Assembly: GCA_016842065.1 (NCBI GenBank)
Contig: JAEPDS010000008.1
Location: 62,001 to 126,000, forward strand
Origin: Candidatus Thiodiazotropha sp. 'RUGA'
GTDB lineage: Bacteria; Pseudomonadota; Gammaproteobacteria; Chromatiales; Chromatiaceae
Direction of reading: 5' to 3'
Length of the DNA: 64,000 nucleotides
Shown piece by piece: positions 18,653 to 28,366 of the stretch. A program made the position numbers and the translations under genes. The notes below the pieces were generated by a model, which worked only from the letters and a program-made list of their open reading frames with translations, did no database searches and was not told the DNA's origin. Each line of letters starts with the position of its first letter. Positions within the stretch are counted from its first letter, which is position 1.

Positions 18653-21600
18653 ATGTTGATTCTCCGTGGCGCGCCCGCACTTTCCGATTTTCGCCTGCAA
18701 AAACTGACCAAACGACTTTCGGAGCAACTTGGTGTTGCGGTGGATCTGGTGTCTGAATATCTCCATTTTGCCAATGTGGAGCAGTCCCTGGAGGCGAATG
18801 AGCAGGCGGTTTTGCAGACAGTTCTACGCTATGGACCGTCACTGCCTGCCAGAATTCCGAGCGGCACTCTGTTACTGGTCGTTCCGCGGCCGGGCACGCT
18901 CTCTCCCTGGTCGTCCAAGGCGACCGATATCGCCCACCATTGTGGCCTGCAGAAGGTGCAAAGGCTGGAGCGCGGAATTGCCCATTTTCTGAGCATCGAA
19001 GGAGAGCCCCTCAGCAGCGAACAGTTCATGCAGGCCGCCGCACTGCTGCATGACCGTATGACCGAGACGGTGCTTTCGGATGCAGAGGATGCCAGCTGTC
19101 TGTTTCAGCAGGCAGAACCAGCCGAATACAAACAGGTGGATGTCATCAAAGGCGGCCTGGATGCCCTGAAGAGTGCCAATCAGAGTCTTGGGCTGGCTCT
19201 CTCTGAGGATGAGATCGAGTATCTGGTGGAGAGCTTTCAATCCCTGCAGCGCAATCCGACGGATGTGGAGTTGATGATGTTTGCCCAGGCGAATTCAGAG
19301 CACTGTCGACACAAGATCTTCAATGCGGACTGGGTGATCGACGGCGAGTCCCAGCCGCACTCCCTGTTCAAGATGATTCGCAATACCACTCAGGTCTCCC
19401 CCAAGGATGTGCTTTCGGCCTACAAGGACAATGCGGCGGTAATCCAGGGGCCGGATGCGGAGCGGTTCGTGCTCGATCCTGAAAGCCTCAACTACGGCTA
19501 TGGTCAGGAGGAGATCAACATCCTGATGAAAGTTGAGACCCATAACCACCCGACGGCCATCTCGCCCGATCCCGGTGCCGCAACCGGTTCCGGTGGTGAG
19601 ATCCGAGATGAGGGTGCAACCGGTAAGGGTTCCAAACCGAAAGCGGGTCTGTGTGGTTTCTCCGTCTCCAATCTGAAGCTTCCCGATGCGGAGATGCCCT
19701 GGGAGGTGGATTACGGCAAGCCGGGACGCATCGTTTCGGCACTGGATATCATGCTCGAAGGACCGATCGGCGCCGCTTCGTTCAACAATGAATTCGGACG
19801 TCCCAACCTGTGCGGCTATTTCCGAACCTATGAGGCTGAAGTGCCTGGTCCAGATGGGGCGGAAGTTCGCGGTTATCACAAACCGATCATGCTGGCAGGC
19901 GGATTGGGCAACATCCGTAAGGAGCATATTGAAAAACACTCATTCCCCAGCGGCTCTCCACTGATTGTGCTGGGTGGGCCGGCGATGCTGATCGGTCTGG
20001 GTGGCGGTGCCGCCTCCAGTATGGCCAGCGGTACCTCGGCTGAGGATCTCGATTTCGCTTCGGTACAGCGTTCGAATCCGGAGATGGAGCGCCGCTGTCA
20101 GGAAGTGATCGATGCCTGTTGGGCACGGGGTGGGGAGAATCCCATCCTGTTTATCCACGATGTGGGGGCCGGTGGGCTCTCCAACGCCTTGCCTGAACTG
20201 GTTCATGATGCGGGGCTGGGCGGTCAGTTCGAGCTGCGGGCGGTACCCAACGACGACCTGGGCATGTCACCGATGGAGATCTGGTGCAACGAATCCCAGG
20301 AGCGCTATGTGATGGCCGTCGATGTGAACAAGCTGGAAGTGTTCAAGGCGATCTGTGAAAGGGAGCGTTGTCCCTACGCCGTGGTGGGAGAGGCGGTTGA
20401 TGAGCAGCAGCTGATCCTCGGCGATGCCCATTTCGACAACAATCCCATCGATATCCCGATGAATCTGCTGTTCGGTAAGCCGCCGCGGATGCTCAAGGAT
20501 GTTCGTCGCAAGACATTTCAAAAACCGGAACTCGATTTCGCCGATATCGACCTGAAAGAGGCGGCTCTGCGGGTACTGCAACTGCCGACTGTGGCCAACA
20601 AGACCTTTCTGATCAGCATCGGCGATCGTTCGATTACCGGTATGGTAACCCGCGATCAGATGGTCGGACCCTGGCAGGTGCCGGTCGCCGATGTGGCTGT
20701 TACTGCCTCCGGTCTGATGGGTTACACCGGTGAGGCGATGGCGATGGGTGAGCGAACCCCGTTGGCGCTGCTGGATGCGCCGGCCTCCGGACGTATGGCC
20801 ATCGGTGAGGCGATCACCAACATCGCTGCATCCGCCATTGCGCAGCTCTCCGACATCAAACTTTCAGCCAACTGGATGGCGCCCGCCGGCCATCCCGGTG
20901 AGGATGCGAAACTTTACGACACGGTCAAGGCTGTCGGTATGGAGCTCTGTCCCGCATTGGGCATAGCCATCCCGGTCGGTAAGGACTCCATGTCGATGAA
21001 AACCGTCTGGCAGGAGCAGGGCGAGGAGCGGGCCGTAACCGCACCCATCTCGTTGATCATTTCAGCCTTTGCCCCGGTTACCGATGTGCGTCGCACCCTG
21101 ACGCCGCAATTGCGCAGCGACCTGGGTGATACCGATCTGATTCTGATCGATCTGGGTAAGGGGATGAATCGGTTGGGCGCCTCGGCACTGGCTCAGGTGT
21201 ATGGTCAGATTGGCCATCATGGTGCAGACCTGGATGATCCCGCCGCTATGCAGCGTTTCTTCAATCTGATTCAGGAGCTGAACCAGAGCGACCTGTTACT
21301 GGCCTACCATGATCGCTCCGATGGCGGTCTGTTTGCCCTGGTCTGTGAGATGGCGTTTGCCGGTCATTGCGGGGTGAGCATCGATATCGACGATCTGGGA
21401 GAGGATGATTGCGCGGTTCTGTTCAACGAGGAGTTGGGTGCGGTCATCCAGGTACGCCACAACGATACCGATGATGTTCTGAAAATGCTCAACGATGCAG
21501 GACTGGGGCGCTGCAGCCATGTGATCGGTACCCTCAACAACGATGATCGGATTGAGTTCAATCGATCGGGCAGTGCGGTTGTGGCGGATCAGCGCAAAGC

Positions 21601-22540
21601 CTTTCAACAGGCCTGGTCGGAGACCAGTCGCCGGATGCAGGCCCTGCGGGACAACCCCGAGTGTGCGGATGAGGAGTATCAACGACTTGAGGAGGCGGAT
21701 CCCGGTATCCAGGTCAGCCTCAGCTTTGATCCGGAAGAGGACGTAGCCGCACCGATGATCGCCACCGGAGTCAGACCGGCCATGGCCATCCTGCGGGAGC
21801 AGGGGGTGAATGGTCAGCTGGAGATGGCCGCCGCTTTTCACCGCGCAGGCTTCGAATGTGTGGATGTGCATATGTCCGATATCATCGAGGGCCGAAGCCG
21901 ACTCGATCAGTTCAAAGGTCTGGTGGCCTGTGGTGGATTCTCCTATGGCGACGTACTTGGCGCCGGTGAGGGATGGGCCAAATCGGTACTGTTCAACGAG
22001 AGGGCCAGAGAGACCTTCGCGGATTTCTTCAACCGCTCCGACAGTTTTGCACTGGGGGTCTGTAACGGCTGTCAGATGCTATCGAATCTGCATGAACTGA
22101 TTCCGGGTACTGAGCATTGGCCCCATTTCGTGCGCAATCGATCGGAACAGTTCGAGGCCAGATTTGTCACCGTTGAAGTGACAGAATCACCCTCCATCCT
22201 GCTGGCCGGCATGCAGGGCTCCCGTCTGCCGATCGCGGTGGCGCATGGCGAGGGAAGGGCCGAGTTCCGCAGTCAGGAGCAGCAGTCACAAGCCCGCGAG
22301 CTGATGGCCCTGCGCTATCTGGAGAACAGTGGTGAGGTGGCGAGCCGATATCCGGCCAATCCAAATGGGTCCCCTGAAGGCATGACCGGTTTTTGTAGCC
22401 GCGATGGTCGGGTCACCATCATGATGCCCCACCCGGAACGGGTAACCCGAACGGTTCAACACTCCTGGCATCCGGATGGATGGGGAGAGGATGCACCCTG
22501 GCTGCGTCTTTTCAGAAACGCCCGCAGATGGGTCGACTAG
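18653..22540 (+). CDS. purL: Phosphoribosylformylglycinamidine synthase, large single-chain form
   Basis: Converts FGAR to FGAM with glutamine and ATP in purine synthesis. The 1295-residue chain is the fused proteobacterial type. It has an N-terminal PurS-like part, the ATP-binding synthetase core ([36 protein letters not shown]) and a C-terminal glutaminase with the nucleophile in GVCNGCQML and the His-Glu pair in PHPERV. ATG 18653 gives the E. coli-like start [15 protein letters not shown] two codons upstream is less likely. Confidence 0.97.
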   Translation: MLILRGAPALSDFRLQKLTKRLSEQLGVAVDLVSEYLHFANVEQSLEANEQAVLQTVLRYGPSLPARIPSGTLLLVVPRPGTLSPWSSKATDIAHHCGLQKVQRLERGIAHFLSIEGEPLSSEQFMQAAALLHDRMTETVLSDAEDASCLFQQAEPAEYKQVDVIKGGLDALKSANQSLGLALSEDEIEYLVESFQSLQRNPTDVELMMFAQANSEHCRHKIFNADWVIDGESQPHSLFKMIRNTTQVSPKDVLSAYKDNAAVIQGPDAERFVLDPESLNYGYGQEEINILMKVETHNHPTAISPDPGAATGSGGEIRDEGATGKGSKPKAGLCGFSVSNLKLPDAEMPWEVDYGKPGRIVSALDIMLEGPIGAASFNNEFGRPNLCGYFRTYEAEVPGPDGAEVRGYHKPIMLAGGLGNIRKEHIEKHSFPSGSPLIVLGGPAMLIGLGGGAASSMASGTSAEDLDFASVQRSNPEMERRCQEVIDACWARGGENPILFIHDVGAGGLSNALPELVHDAGLGGQFELRAVPNDDLGMSPMEIWCNESQERYVMAVDVNKLEVFKAICERERCPYAVVGEAVDEQQLILGDAHFDNNPIDIPMNLLFGKPPRMLKDVRRKTFQKPELDFADIDLKEAALRVLQLPTVANKTFLISIGDRSITGMVTRDQMVGPWQVPVADVAVTASGLMGYTGEAMAMGERTPLALLDAPASGRMAIGEAITNIAASAIAQLSDIKLSANWMAPAGHPGEDAKLYDTVKAVGMELCPALGIAIPVGKDSMSMKTVWQEQGEERAVTAPISLIISAFAPVTDVRRTLTPQLRSDLGDTDLILIDLGKGMNRLGASALAQVYGQIGHHGADLDDPAAMQRFFNLIQELNQSDLLLAYHDRSDGGLFALVCEMAFAGHCGVSIDIDDLGEDDCAVLFNEELGAVIQVRHNDTDDVLKMLNDAGLGRCSHVIGTLNNDDRIEFNRSGSAVVADQRKAFQQAWSETSRRMQALRDNPECADEEYQRLEEADPGIQVSLSFDPEEDVAAPMIATGVRPAMAILREQGVNGQLEMAAAFHRAGFECVDVHMSDIIEGRSRLDQFKGLVACGGFSYGDVLGAGEGWAKSVLFNERARETFADFFNRSDSFALGVCNGCQMLSNLHELIPGTEHWPHFVRNRSEQFEARFVTVEVTESPSILLAGMQGSRLPIAVAHGEGRAEFRSQEQQSQARELMALRYLENSGEVASRYPANPNGSPEGMTGFCSRDGRVTIMMPHPERVTRTVQHSWHPDGWGEDAPWLRLFRNARRWVD

Positions 22541-22917
22541 GGTTTACGGACTGTTGCATCACTTCAGTTCAATTACGCTCCACAGGTTACTGATATGTCA
22601 TCAAAAACTGGCGGTTTCAGGCCCTGAGCAGAGAGCAATTGACACATTTTTTGTTGCTGTTTTACAACCCGTAGTTTGTCCAAAATGAGCTAAGTCAATA
22701 GAGTCTGAAATGCACTCCTGAGATGCTGGTAAGCTGTTCATAAAAAAAGTAAAGTAACATCGCTCAATGCCGCTGCAGAGAGCCTAAAACAAGCCATCAG
22801 GGATGAGATTGAAGGATCATACGGATCTGGTCGACACTGCTTGAGACAGGGTGCCGGGTCGATCCACATCATCGGCCCTTGTTCATACCTGTCGAGTCAA
22901 CACTCTGAAGGAAGATC
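22541..22917. other. 377-base spacer between purL and the halogenase-like gene
   Basis: No gene is apparent. It contains one copy of the dispersed motif as TCAGGCCCTGA (22617-22627) and an AT-rich patch around 22735-22760 that may include a promoter for the next gene. GAAGGAAG at 22908-22915 is a good ribosome site for the ATG at 22918. Confidence 0.5.
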
Positions 22918-24156
22918 ATGAAGACATACGATACAGATGTACTGATTATTGGCGCCGGACCTGCTGGGGCCACGGCTGCCGCGCTGATCCACAAAGCCGG
23001 ATTCAACTGCATGATGGTTGAGAAGCAGCGGTTTCCCCGTTTTGTGATCGGCGAGAGCCTATTGCCTCGATGCATGGACCTGCTTGAAGAGGCCGATCTG
23101 CTGGATGTTGTGAAGGATCAGAAATTCATGGTTAAGGATGGGGCGGTTTTCAAGCGGGGTGACGAGACCTGTACCTTCCAGTTCTCACAACAGTTTACCC
23201 AAGGCTGGAAATATACCTATCAGGTGCCCCGTGAAGATTTCGATAAGGTTCTGGCCGAAAGTGTCGAAGCCCGCGGTGTTCCGGTTCTCTGGGGCTATGG
23301 CGCCACCGACGTGAACTTCGCCGATGATGGCAGCTCCACCACGATGCTGGAAGATGAGCAGGGTGAGCCGGCCAGTGTCACGGCACGCTTCATTCTGGAT
23401 GGCAGCGGCTATGGCCGGGTTCTGCCCCGTCTGCTGGATCTTGACGAGAACTCCATGCTGCCCCTGCGTGAATCCTACTTTACCCATGTCACCGGCGACA
23501 TCCGCCCGCAAGGGGAAGGAGAGGGACGTATCTGGATCTGTTCCCTGGATGACCCGGACAATGCCTGGATGTGGATCATCCCGTTTTCAAACGGCAAGAC
23601 CTCGGTGGGTGTGGTCGCCAAGCCGGACTTCCTGGCCCGCTATCCCGAGGATCCGGATGAGAAACTGCGGGCGATCATCAACGATAACAAGAACACCAGA
23701 GAGCGTCTGAAAAACGCTGAGTTCACCTTTCCGGTACGCCGAATCAACGGCTATTCCATATCCGCCAAAAAGCTGCATGGCAATGGCTTTGCGTTGATGG
23801 GCAACGCCACCGAATTCCTCGATCCGGTGTTTTCATCCGGTGTCACCCTGGCGCTGGAGTCATCCAACCGTGCGGCCAAGACGCTGATCCGTCAGCTGCA
23901 GGGCGAGCGTGTGGATTGGCAGACAGACTATGCGGATCACCTGATGATGGGTGTGGACACCTTCAGGACCTTTGTCACCGCCTGGTATGACAATCGCCTG
24001 CCGACCATCTTCTACAGCGCCGTCAAACCGGACGAACTGCAGGATCAGATCTGTTCGGTACTCGCCGGATATGTCTGGGACAGTGACAATCCCTGTGTGC
24101 GCGATCACCAACGAACCGTCACGGTTATCGCCAAGGCCTGCGCCCAATACGGCTGA
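22918..24156 (+). CDS. Flavin-dependent halogenase-like oxidoreductase
   Basis: A 412-residue FAD enzyme. The dinucleotide-binding GAGPAG (12-17) and acidic Glu34 are followed by RFPRFVIGESLLP (38-49), typical of phenolic/pyrrole-type halogenases and their relatives. The FxxKxG motif (FMVKDG, residues 69-74), whose Lys carries the chloramine in halogenases, and a WMWIIP (WxWxIP) motif near residue 217 are both present. Together they argue for real halogenase chemistry rather than a geranylgeranyl reductase, the main alternative. It faces the aryl-polyene operon; brominated xanthomonadins and chlorinated flexirubins set a precedent for halogenated aryl polyenes. Its link to that operon is inference from position. 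Confidence 0.75.
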   Translation: MKTYDTDVLIIGAGPAGATAAALIHKAGFNCMMVEKQRFPRFVIGESLLPRCMDLLEEADLLDVVKDQKFMVKDGAVFKRGDETCTFQFSQQFTQGWKYTYQVPREDFDKVLAESVEARGVPVLWGYGATDVNFADDGSSTTMLEDEQGEPASVTARFILDGSGYGRVLPRLLDLDENSMLPLRESYFTHVTGDIRPQGEGEGRIWICSLDDPDNAWMWIIPFSNGKTSVGVVAKPDFLARYPEDPDEKLRAIINDNKNTRERLKNAEFTFPVRRINGYSISAKKLHGNGFALMGNATEFLDPVFSSGVTLALESSNRAAKTLIRQLQGERVDWQTDYADHLMMGVDTFRTFVTAWYDNRLPTIFYSAVKPDELQDQICSVLAGYVWDSDNPCVRDHQRTVTVIAKACAQYG

Positions 24157-24165
24157 GTTCAGCCA

Positions 24166-24191
24166 CCCGGTATGCCGTTCGGCATACCGGG
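24166..24191. terminator. Hairpin after the halogenase-like gene
   Basis: An 11-bp perfect stem (CCCGGTATGCC, 24166-24176, with 24181-24191) closes a GTTC tetraloop 9 bases after the stop codon. There is no T-run, so termination may be inefficient or Rho-assisted. Confidence 0.6.
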
Positions 24192-24296
24192 CACCAATCC
24201 AACAAACACGACTCAAGCCGACACGGAGTTTGATCCGGCCGGGCGATGGATTTTGGTGCTTTTTCAGGAGCCACCCTCACACATTGAATCAGTGTA

Positions 24297-24319
24297 TTGG
24301 TGGGGCCATGCCCCACCAA
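24297..24319. terminator. Second hairpin between convergent genes
   Basis: TTGGTGGGGC (24297-24306) and its exact complement at 24310-24319 flank a CAT loop. It lies midway between the halogenase-like gene and the end of the minus-strand operon. No poly-T follows in either direction. Confidence 0.5.
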
Positions 24320-24393
24320 ACAACGCTCAAGTAAAGCACCATTAGGGGCTATTTAAGGTACAGCAGGGGTGATTGGATTCGCGTGAACAGGCC

Positions 24394-25065
24394 CTAGGTG
24401 ACCCGGTTGAGCATGCGCTCACTGCGAATCAGTCTGGACCAGCTCTTGCCGGTATTGAACCAGAGGATATACCAGGCTTCGATGATCATGCGGGGCAGTA
24501 GTAGCGGGCTGAACTGGAGCGCTGCTTCACTCGCGCAGAGTTGATGATTCAGGCTGAGACTGGTGGCGATGGTACTGATGCGCGCCAGATGATAGCGATT
24601 GCTGATCAATGCCACCGGATAGGCATCCTGCTGCGTCAGCATGGTTCGGGCATGCTGCAGATTTTCCAGAGTGTTCTGGGATTGCTGCTCCAAGCGCAGG
24701 CGGGATTCCGCGATACCTTTGCCGATCAGATAGTCCCGGCCGGCCTGGGCTTCTGTGAGATCCTCTCCCGGTGCGGCGCCTCCCACCAAAAGCAGGCTAG
24801 ACGAGGGATTGTTCTGCATCAGCTCGAGGGTCTTTTCCAGCCGCAAACGGTAATCCTGGTCTATGCCCTGTCTGGTTAATCGCTTGCCGAAGACCAGCAG
24901 GCTGTCACAGTCGCATTGGCTGCTTGCCGAGTGGGCTGTCCGGTAGACATAGATCAGGCTGATCAGCAGCGGAATGCCGATGCCGACGATCAGCAGTAAC
25001 AGGGTGAGGCCGAAGGTCCAGAGGCCATCCCAATCGATAGCGCCCCGTTCAGGGTCGAATTGCAT
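24394..25065 (-). CDS. YdcF/SanA-like DUF218 membrane protein
   Basis: A 223-residue protein with one N-terminal membrane segment (about residues 16-40, LLLLIVGIGIPLLISLIYVY) and a DUF218 domain. The domain shows DSLLVFGKRL, LLLVGGAAPGEDLTEA, the EQQSQNTLENL block and LISNRYHLAR, as in ElyC/SanA/YdcF. The family's biochemistry is poorly defined, with links to envelope integrity. It is the last gene of the minus-strand run containing the aryl-polyene genes, so it may be cotranscribed, but a hairpin separates it from the gene before. Its stop codon lies inside a copy of the AACAGGCCCTAG motif. Confidence 0.8.
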   Translation of the reverse strand: MQFDPERGAIDWDGLWTFGLTLLLLIVGIGIPLLISLIYVYRTAHSASSQCDCDSLLVFGKRLTRQGIDQDYRLRLEKTLELMQNNPSSSLLLVGGAAPGEDLTEAQAGRDYLIGKGIAESRLRLEQQSQNTLENLQHARTMLTQQDAYPVALISNRYHLARISTIATSLSLNHQLCASEAALQFSPLLLPRMIIEAWYILWFNTGKSWSRLIRSERMLNRVT

Positions 25066-25096
25066 GGCTCAGGCTGAGAACTGTGTGGGGTTGAAT

Positions 25097-25130
25097 CCCT
25101 CCCCATGCATTGACATGCACGGGGAGAGGG
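25097..25130. repeat. Hairpin between lipoprotein and DUF218 genes
   Basis: CCCTCCCCATGCA and TGCACGGGGAGAGGG form an imperfect stem-loop between the stop of the lipoprotein gene and the start of the DUF218 gene on the minus strand. No U-run follows. It may attenuate or stabilise the upstream transcript. Confidence 0.4.
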
Positions 25131-25136
25131 GACAAT

Positions 25137-25535
25137 TTACATCGCGATCAGACGTTGCTGAATGGCGTTGTCCAGATTGACGATCCACTTGTTGTACTGC
25201 TTGTTGATCTTACTGCCGTCATACTTCAGACCGTTACTGGTTTTGTGAACGATGCTGTAGGACTTTTTGTTGTAGGGGATATCTACAGTGGCGGTGGTAC
25301 CGCGCTTCATGATGGTAGCGACGATATGGCCGGGTTTGACCTCTTTCATACGCCATCCCAGACCCGCACCGGCCGACATGATGGCCTTCTTAATGTTGGT
25401 GGTGGAGGTTTTACCGATGGTGTTGACCGGAGAATCTTCCACGTTGTAGACCGGCTCGGTACGACAGCCCATCAATCCGAGGGTAAATACCAGCAGAGAA
25501 ATGAACAGCAGGTTTTTTATAGAGACTATTTTCAT
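25137..25535 (-). CDS. Small putative lipoprotein
   Basis: A 132-residue protein with a textbook lipoprotein signal: KNLLFISLLVFTLGLMGC, Cys24 being the lipidated residue (LMGC lipobox). Residue 25 is Arg, so Asp-dependent inner-membrane retention is not expected and an outer-membrane location is likely. The mature part is basic and Gly/Lys-rich (TTNIKKAIMSAGAGLGWRMKE). I do not recognise a family. It sits in the minus-strand run downstream of the glycosyltransferase gene; aryl-polyene clusters often include a lipoprotein, but this one does not obviously match ApeN. Confidence 0.72.
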   Translation of the reverse strand: MKIVSIKNLLFISLLVFTLGLMGCRTEPVYNVEDSPVNTIGKTSTTNIKKAIMSAGAGLGWRMKEVKPGHIVATIMKRGTTATVDIPYNKKSYSIVHKTSNGLKYDGSKINKQYNKWIVNLDNAIQQRLIAM

Positions 25536-25650
25536 ATCGGGACTCCCTTAACGACAGTGGTTTATTGCAATAGTTTATAGAAATTCTTTGTGTCTGTTGT
25601 TACCTGAATTCACGGGATCAGGTATTAATCAGGACTGTAATCCACACGCT

Positions 25651-26400
25651 CTACTGTGCAGCGTGTTTGCGTGGATCAGCCAGTATGCCGAGACTGCGAA
25701 ATAGGCCCTGGAGGTATAAGCCTCTTTTTATCAAGCGCCAGGCAATCATTCGCACAATACGCCAGGTATCTGTCCAGGGTTTGTAGTGACTTTGGCGTCT
25801 TCCTACATGATAGATCGACTCGACCGGTACCGATACACTATAAAAGCTGTGGCTTGCCGCTTCAATGACAATTTCACTTTCAAAAACAAAGCCTTTTTCT
25901 TTTGAGGTGTTCAGGCGTATATCCCGAACCAACTCAAAGGGGTAGAGACGAAATCCCGACTGGGAATCGGTCACCGGATAGCCGGCCGCCCAGGAGACCC
26001 AGAAATCGGCAAAGCGGTTGGCGAACAGACGCAACTTTGGGGCGTTGTGGCGCTGTTTCAAGCGGGCGGCAATGATGATGCTGCTTGGATTGGCCTGGGC
26101 CGCACTGATCAGCTGGGGAATCTCGGCCGGATTGTGTTGACCATCCCCGTCCAGCGTGATGATCATCTCCGCGTTGAGTTTGATCGCGTGGTCGAAGCCG
26201 CTCTGCAGTGCCGTCGCTTTGCCCTGATTCTGTTCATGCCTCAGCAGATGGACATTGAGGCCCTCGAGCTGGCTCTGGCTGTCATCGGAAGAGCCATCAT
26301 CGACAATGATCACGTTTTCCGTCTGCTGCAGGGCTGCTGCGGCCACATCCCGGATGGTTGCGGATTCATTGTAGACTGGAATAACAACTGCGATTTGCAT
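25651..26400 (-). CDS. Glycosyltransferase family 2 (aryl-polyene cluster type)
   Basis: A 249-residue GT-A fold enzyme. It shows VVIPVYNESATI, the nucleotide-sugar segment VDDGSSDDS and the metal-binding DGDGQHNP, then a conserved SQSGFRLYP segment. This is the type of glycosyltransferase found in aryl-polyene clusters, where it is often fused to a lipid acyltransferase (ApeJ). Here the acyltransferase is a separate gene at the other end of the operon (34892-35797). It probably helps attach or build the membrane anchor of the polyene. The start lies 15 bases after the ketoreductase stop. Confidence 0.83.
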   Translation of the reverse strand: MQIAVVIPVYNESATIRDVAAAALQQTENVIIVDDGSSDDSQSQLEGLNVHLLRHEQNQGKATALQSGFDHAIKLNAEMIITLDGDGQHNPAEIPQLISAAQANPSSIIIAARLKQRHNAPKLRLFANRFADFWVSWAAGYPVTDSQSGFRLYPFELVRDIRLNTSKEKGFVFESEIVIEAASHSFYSVSVPVESIYHVGRRQSHYKPWTDTWRIVRMIAWRLIKRGLYLQGLFRSLGILADPRKHAAQ

Positions 26401-26415
26401 CTTGATAGGCCCTGA

Positions 26416-27135
26416 TCAGGCCATAGCCCCGTTGATTGAGATCACCTGACCAGAGATATAGGCCGCCGCATCAGAGGCCAGAAAGCCCACCAGAGCGGCA
26501 ACCTCATCGGCGGTGCCCGCTCTTTTCATGGGTACGATCTGTTTGATGGCGTCTGCATCGAAGGTGGAGGATGTCATGCTGCCTTCAATAATGCCCGGAG
26601 CAACCGCATTGGCTGTCACCCCGCGAGAGGCCAGCTCCAAAGCCAGGGATTTGATCGCACCGTGCAGCCCCGCTTTGGCGGCGGCGTAGTTAGCCTGACC
26701 CCGGTTACCCATCACTCCGGCAATCGAAGAGAGGGCAATCACTCTTCCCCAGCGGGTTCTCAGCATCGGTAATAAAAGGGGTTGGGTAACGTTGTAGAAA
26801 CCGCTCAGGGAGACATCGATCACCCGCTGCCACTGCTCTGCCTGCATGCCTGCCAGCGGGGCGTCGTCATGGATGCCCGCATTATGAACAAGCGTCTGTA
26901 TGGGGCCGGATTCGAGTAGCTTCTCCAGGGTTTGGCGGGCCGCTCCACTGTCCCGGATATCGAACAGACAGCGCTCCGCGCTGCCACCGGATTGACGAAT
27001 CGATTCAACCACCGCCTCGGCTCTGTCAGGATTACTGTTGGCGTGTACGATGACATGGGTTTGCGGTGAACTCAGCTGTTGGCAGATTGCCGAACCGATA
27101 TCCCCGCTGCCCCCTGTAACCAAGGCTCGCTTCAC
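26416..27135 (-). CDS. 3-oxoacyl-ACP reductase, ApeQ/FabG-like
   Basis: A short-chain dehydrogenase of 239 residues that reduces beta-ketoacyl-ACP with NAD(P)H. The cofactor motif TGGSGDIG (7-14), NAG at 85-87, and the Ser136/137-Tyr150-Lys154 catalytic set (LSSIAG...NYAAAK) are all present. It overlaps the preceding dehydratase gene by 4 bases. By position between dehydratase and glycosyltransferase it is the ketoreductase of the aryl-polyene chain-extension cycle. Confidence 0.88.
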   Translation of the reverse strand: MKRALVTGGSGDIGSAICQQLSSPQTHVIVHANSNPDRAEAVVESIRQSGGSAERCLFDIRDSGAARQTLEKLLESGPIQTLVHNAGIHDDAPLAGMQAEQWQRVIDVSLSGFYNVTQPLLLPMLRTRWGRVIALSSIAGVMGNRGQANYAAAKAGLHGAIKSLALELASRGVTANAVAPGIIEGSMTSSTFDADAIKQIVPMKRAGTADEVAALVGFLASDAAAYISGQVISINGAMA

Positions 27136-27584
27136 TGATTTTCCTCCGAATGTACGATCACTGCGGCTCTTCCCTCTGCTACCAGGACGGATTCAGTTTT
27201 GAGGACGAAATCATAGAGCATGTTGCCCCTGTCGGCCAGCAGCTGTGTTGCCTGAATGTGGAGTGGGGCATCGAGCTCATTCAGCTGGCGGACGTGCAGT
27301 TTCACGCCACGCAGACTGACCAGATAGCCGCCGGGTTGCTGTTGCCCCGATTGTCTCGCCAGCAGCCCGCCATGCAGGGCCATTGTCTGGGCACCATACT
27401 CGGCCGCATGCACCGCTGACAGCTGCCCGTTGTTGCGCAAGGGATTGTCAGCATGACAATGGGTCGACGTCTGGCATTGGATCTGGCTTTCATCCCAATC
27501 GATGACCTTGTCGATCAACCGCATCGAGCCAGCATGTGGCAGCAGATTGTAGAGCTCAGCGCCCTCCAGCGGTTTCTCTAGCAT
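27132..27584 (-). CDS. Hotdog-fold 3-hydroxyacyl-ACP dehydratase, ApeP-like
   Basis: A 150-residue hotdog protein, with LLPHAGSMRLIDKV near the N terminus (His17 as the catalytic candidate) and HAAEYGAQTMALHGG in the central helix. The sequence resembles ApeP dehydratases of aryl-polyene clusters rather than housekeeping FabZ. It overlaps its neighbours on both sides (7 and 4 bases), so it is firmly part of the operon. It would act with the second hotdog protein encoded at 35794-36102. Confidence 0.83.
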   Translation of the reverse strand: MLEKPLEGAELYNLLPHAGSMRLIDKVIDWDESQIQCQTSTHCHADNPLRNNGQLSAVHAAEYGAQTMALHGGLLARQSGQQQPGGYLVSLRGVKLHVRQLNELDAPLHIQATQLLADRGNMLYDFVLKTESVLVAEGRAAVIVHSEENQ

Positions 27585-28366
27585 GCTTGCAGTTCCACTT
27601 GCAGATTCAAGCCTGGCAGGTAGGGCAGGGTGATCTCTGCCGATTGATGTCGCGCGATGGCTTGCAGCATCGGTAGACTGCGGGTCGATGGGGCTGACTG
27701 TCGGAGTTTTTCCAGCGCCGGTTTCGACAGTTGGCTCTCGCTACCATCCGGTCGTGTGTTGAGGTTGAGTCTGGCCAGTGGGCTGTCGCTCTCCCCATTC
27801 AGCAGCATGGCGACGGCAAACGGCTCACTGATGGGCATGAACGATTTCAGCAGCTCCGGTGGTGGCTGATCGTAGCAGACCAGCAACACCGGTATCTGCT
27901 CCACCACGGATTGCACGGCGGCCTCCATCAGGCCTGCAGCAAAGCTGCCATTCAGACCGCCGAGACTGGATGACCCCTGTCTGGCGCCGGCACCGATCGA
28001 CCAGTAGCCCGCCGGTGCGTTATGCACCGAGTTGTGAAACTGGGTCGGGGAGACCGGTCGTCCCTCCTCGGTCAGGGCAAGGCAGATCTGATCGATGATA
28101 TCCAGATCGCCTTCTGATGAGCTGAATACCGAAGCCAGACGTTCACTGCCGGTAAAACCCTGCAGTGCCTCTTCCGCTGCCTGCAGGGCTATCTTGATGG
28201 TTCTGGTGGTGCGACGGCGCTCATTGGGCTTCAGCATCGAAGGTTTGAGAGGAGGCAGTTCGCCACCCTGATAATCGGCCTCCCCCTGCAGCAGCGCACT
28301 CGCCTCCTGCCAGTTGTTGATTCCCTGGGCAACCACACCGATCTTCTCTACGGATAGTGTAATCAT
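27578..28366 (-). CDS. Beta-ketoacyl synthase chain-length factor, ApeC-like
   Basis: A 262-residue, short ketosynthase-like protein lacking the active-site Cys block. The segment SPTQFHNSVHNAPAGYWSIG matches the beta-ketoacyl synthase N-terminal-like domain of chain-length factors in aryl-polyene clusters. It overlaps the true ketosynthase gene by 4 bases, in keeping with a KS/CLF heterodimer made in equal amounts. It would set polyene length rather than catalyse condensation. Confidence 0.84.
   Translation of the reverse strand: MITLSVEKIGVVAQGINNWQEASALLQGEADYQGGELPPLKPSMLKPNERRRTTRTIKIALQAAEEALQGFTGSERLASVFSSSEGDLDIIDQICLALTEEGRPVSPTQFHNSVHNAPAGYWSIGAGARQGSSSLGGLNGSFAAGLMEAAVQSVVEQIPVLLVCYDQPPPELLKSFMPISEPFAVAMLLNGESDSPLARLNLNTRPDGSESQLSKPALEKLRQSAPSTRSLPMLQAIARHQSAEITLPYLPGLNLQVELQAC

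Noticed and set aside
18444..18842. 132-codon minus-strand frame overlapping the start of purL
   Set aside because: Shadow of purL and its leader; no ribosome site or recognisable domain.
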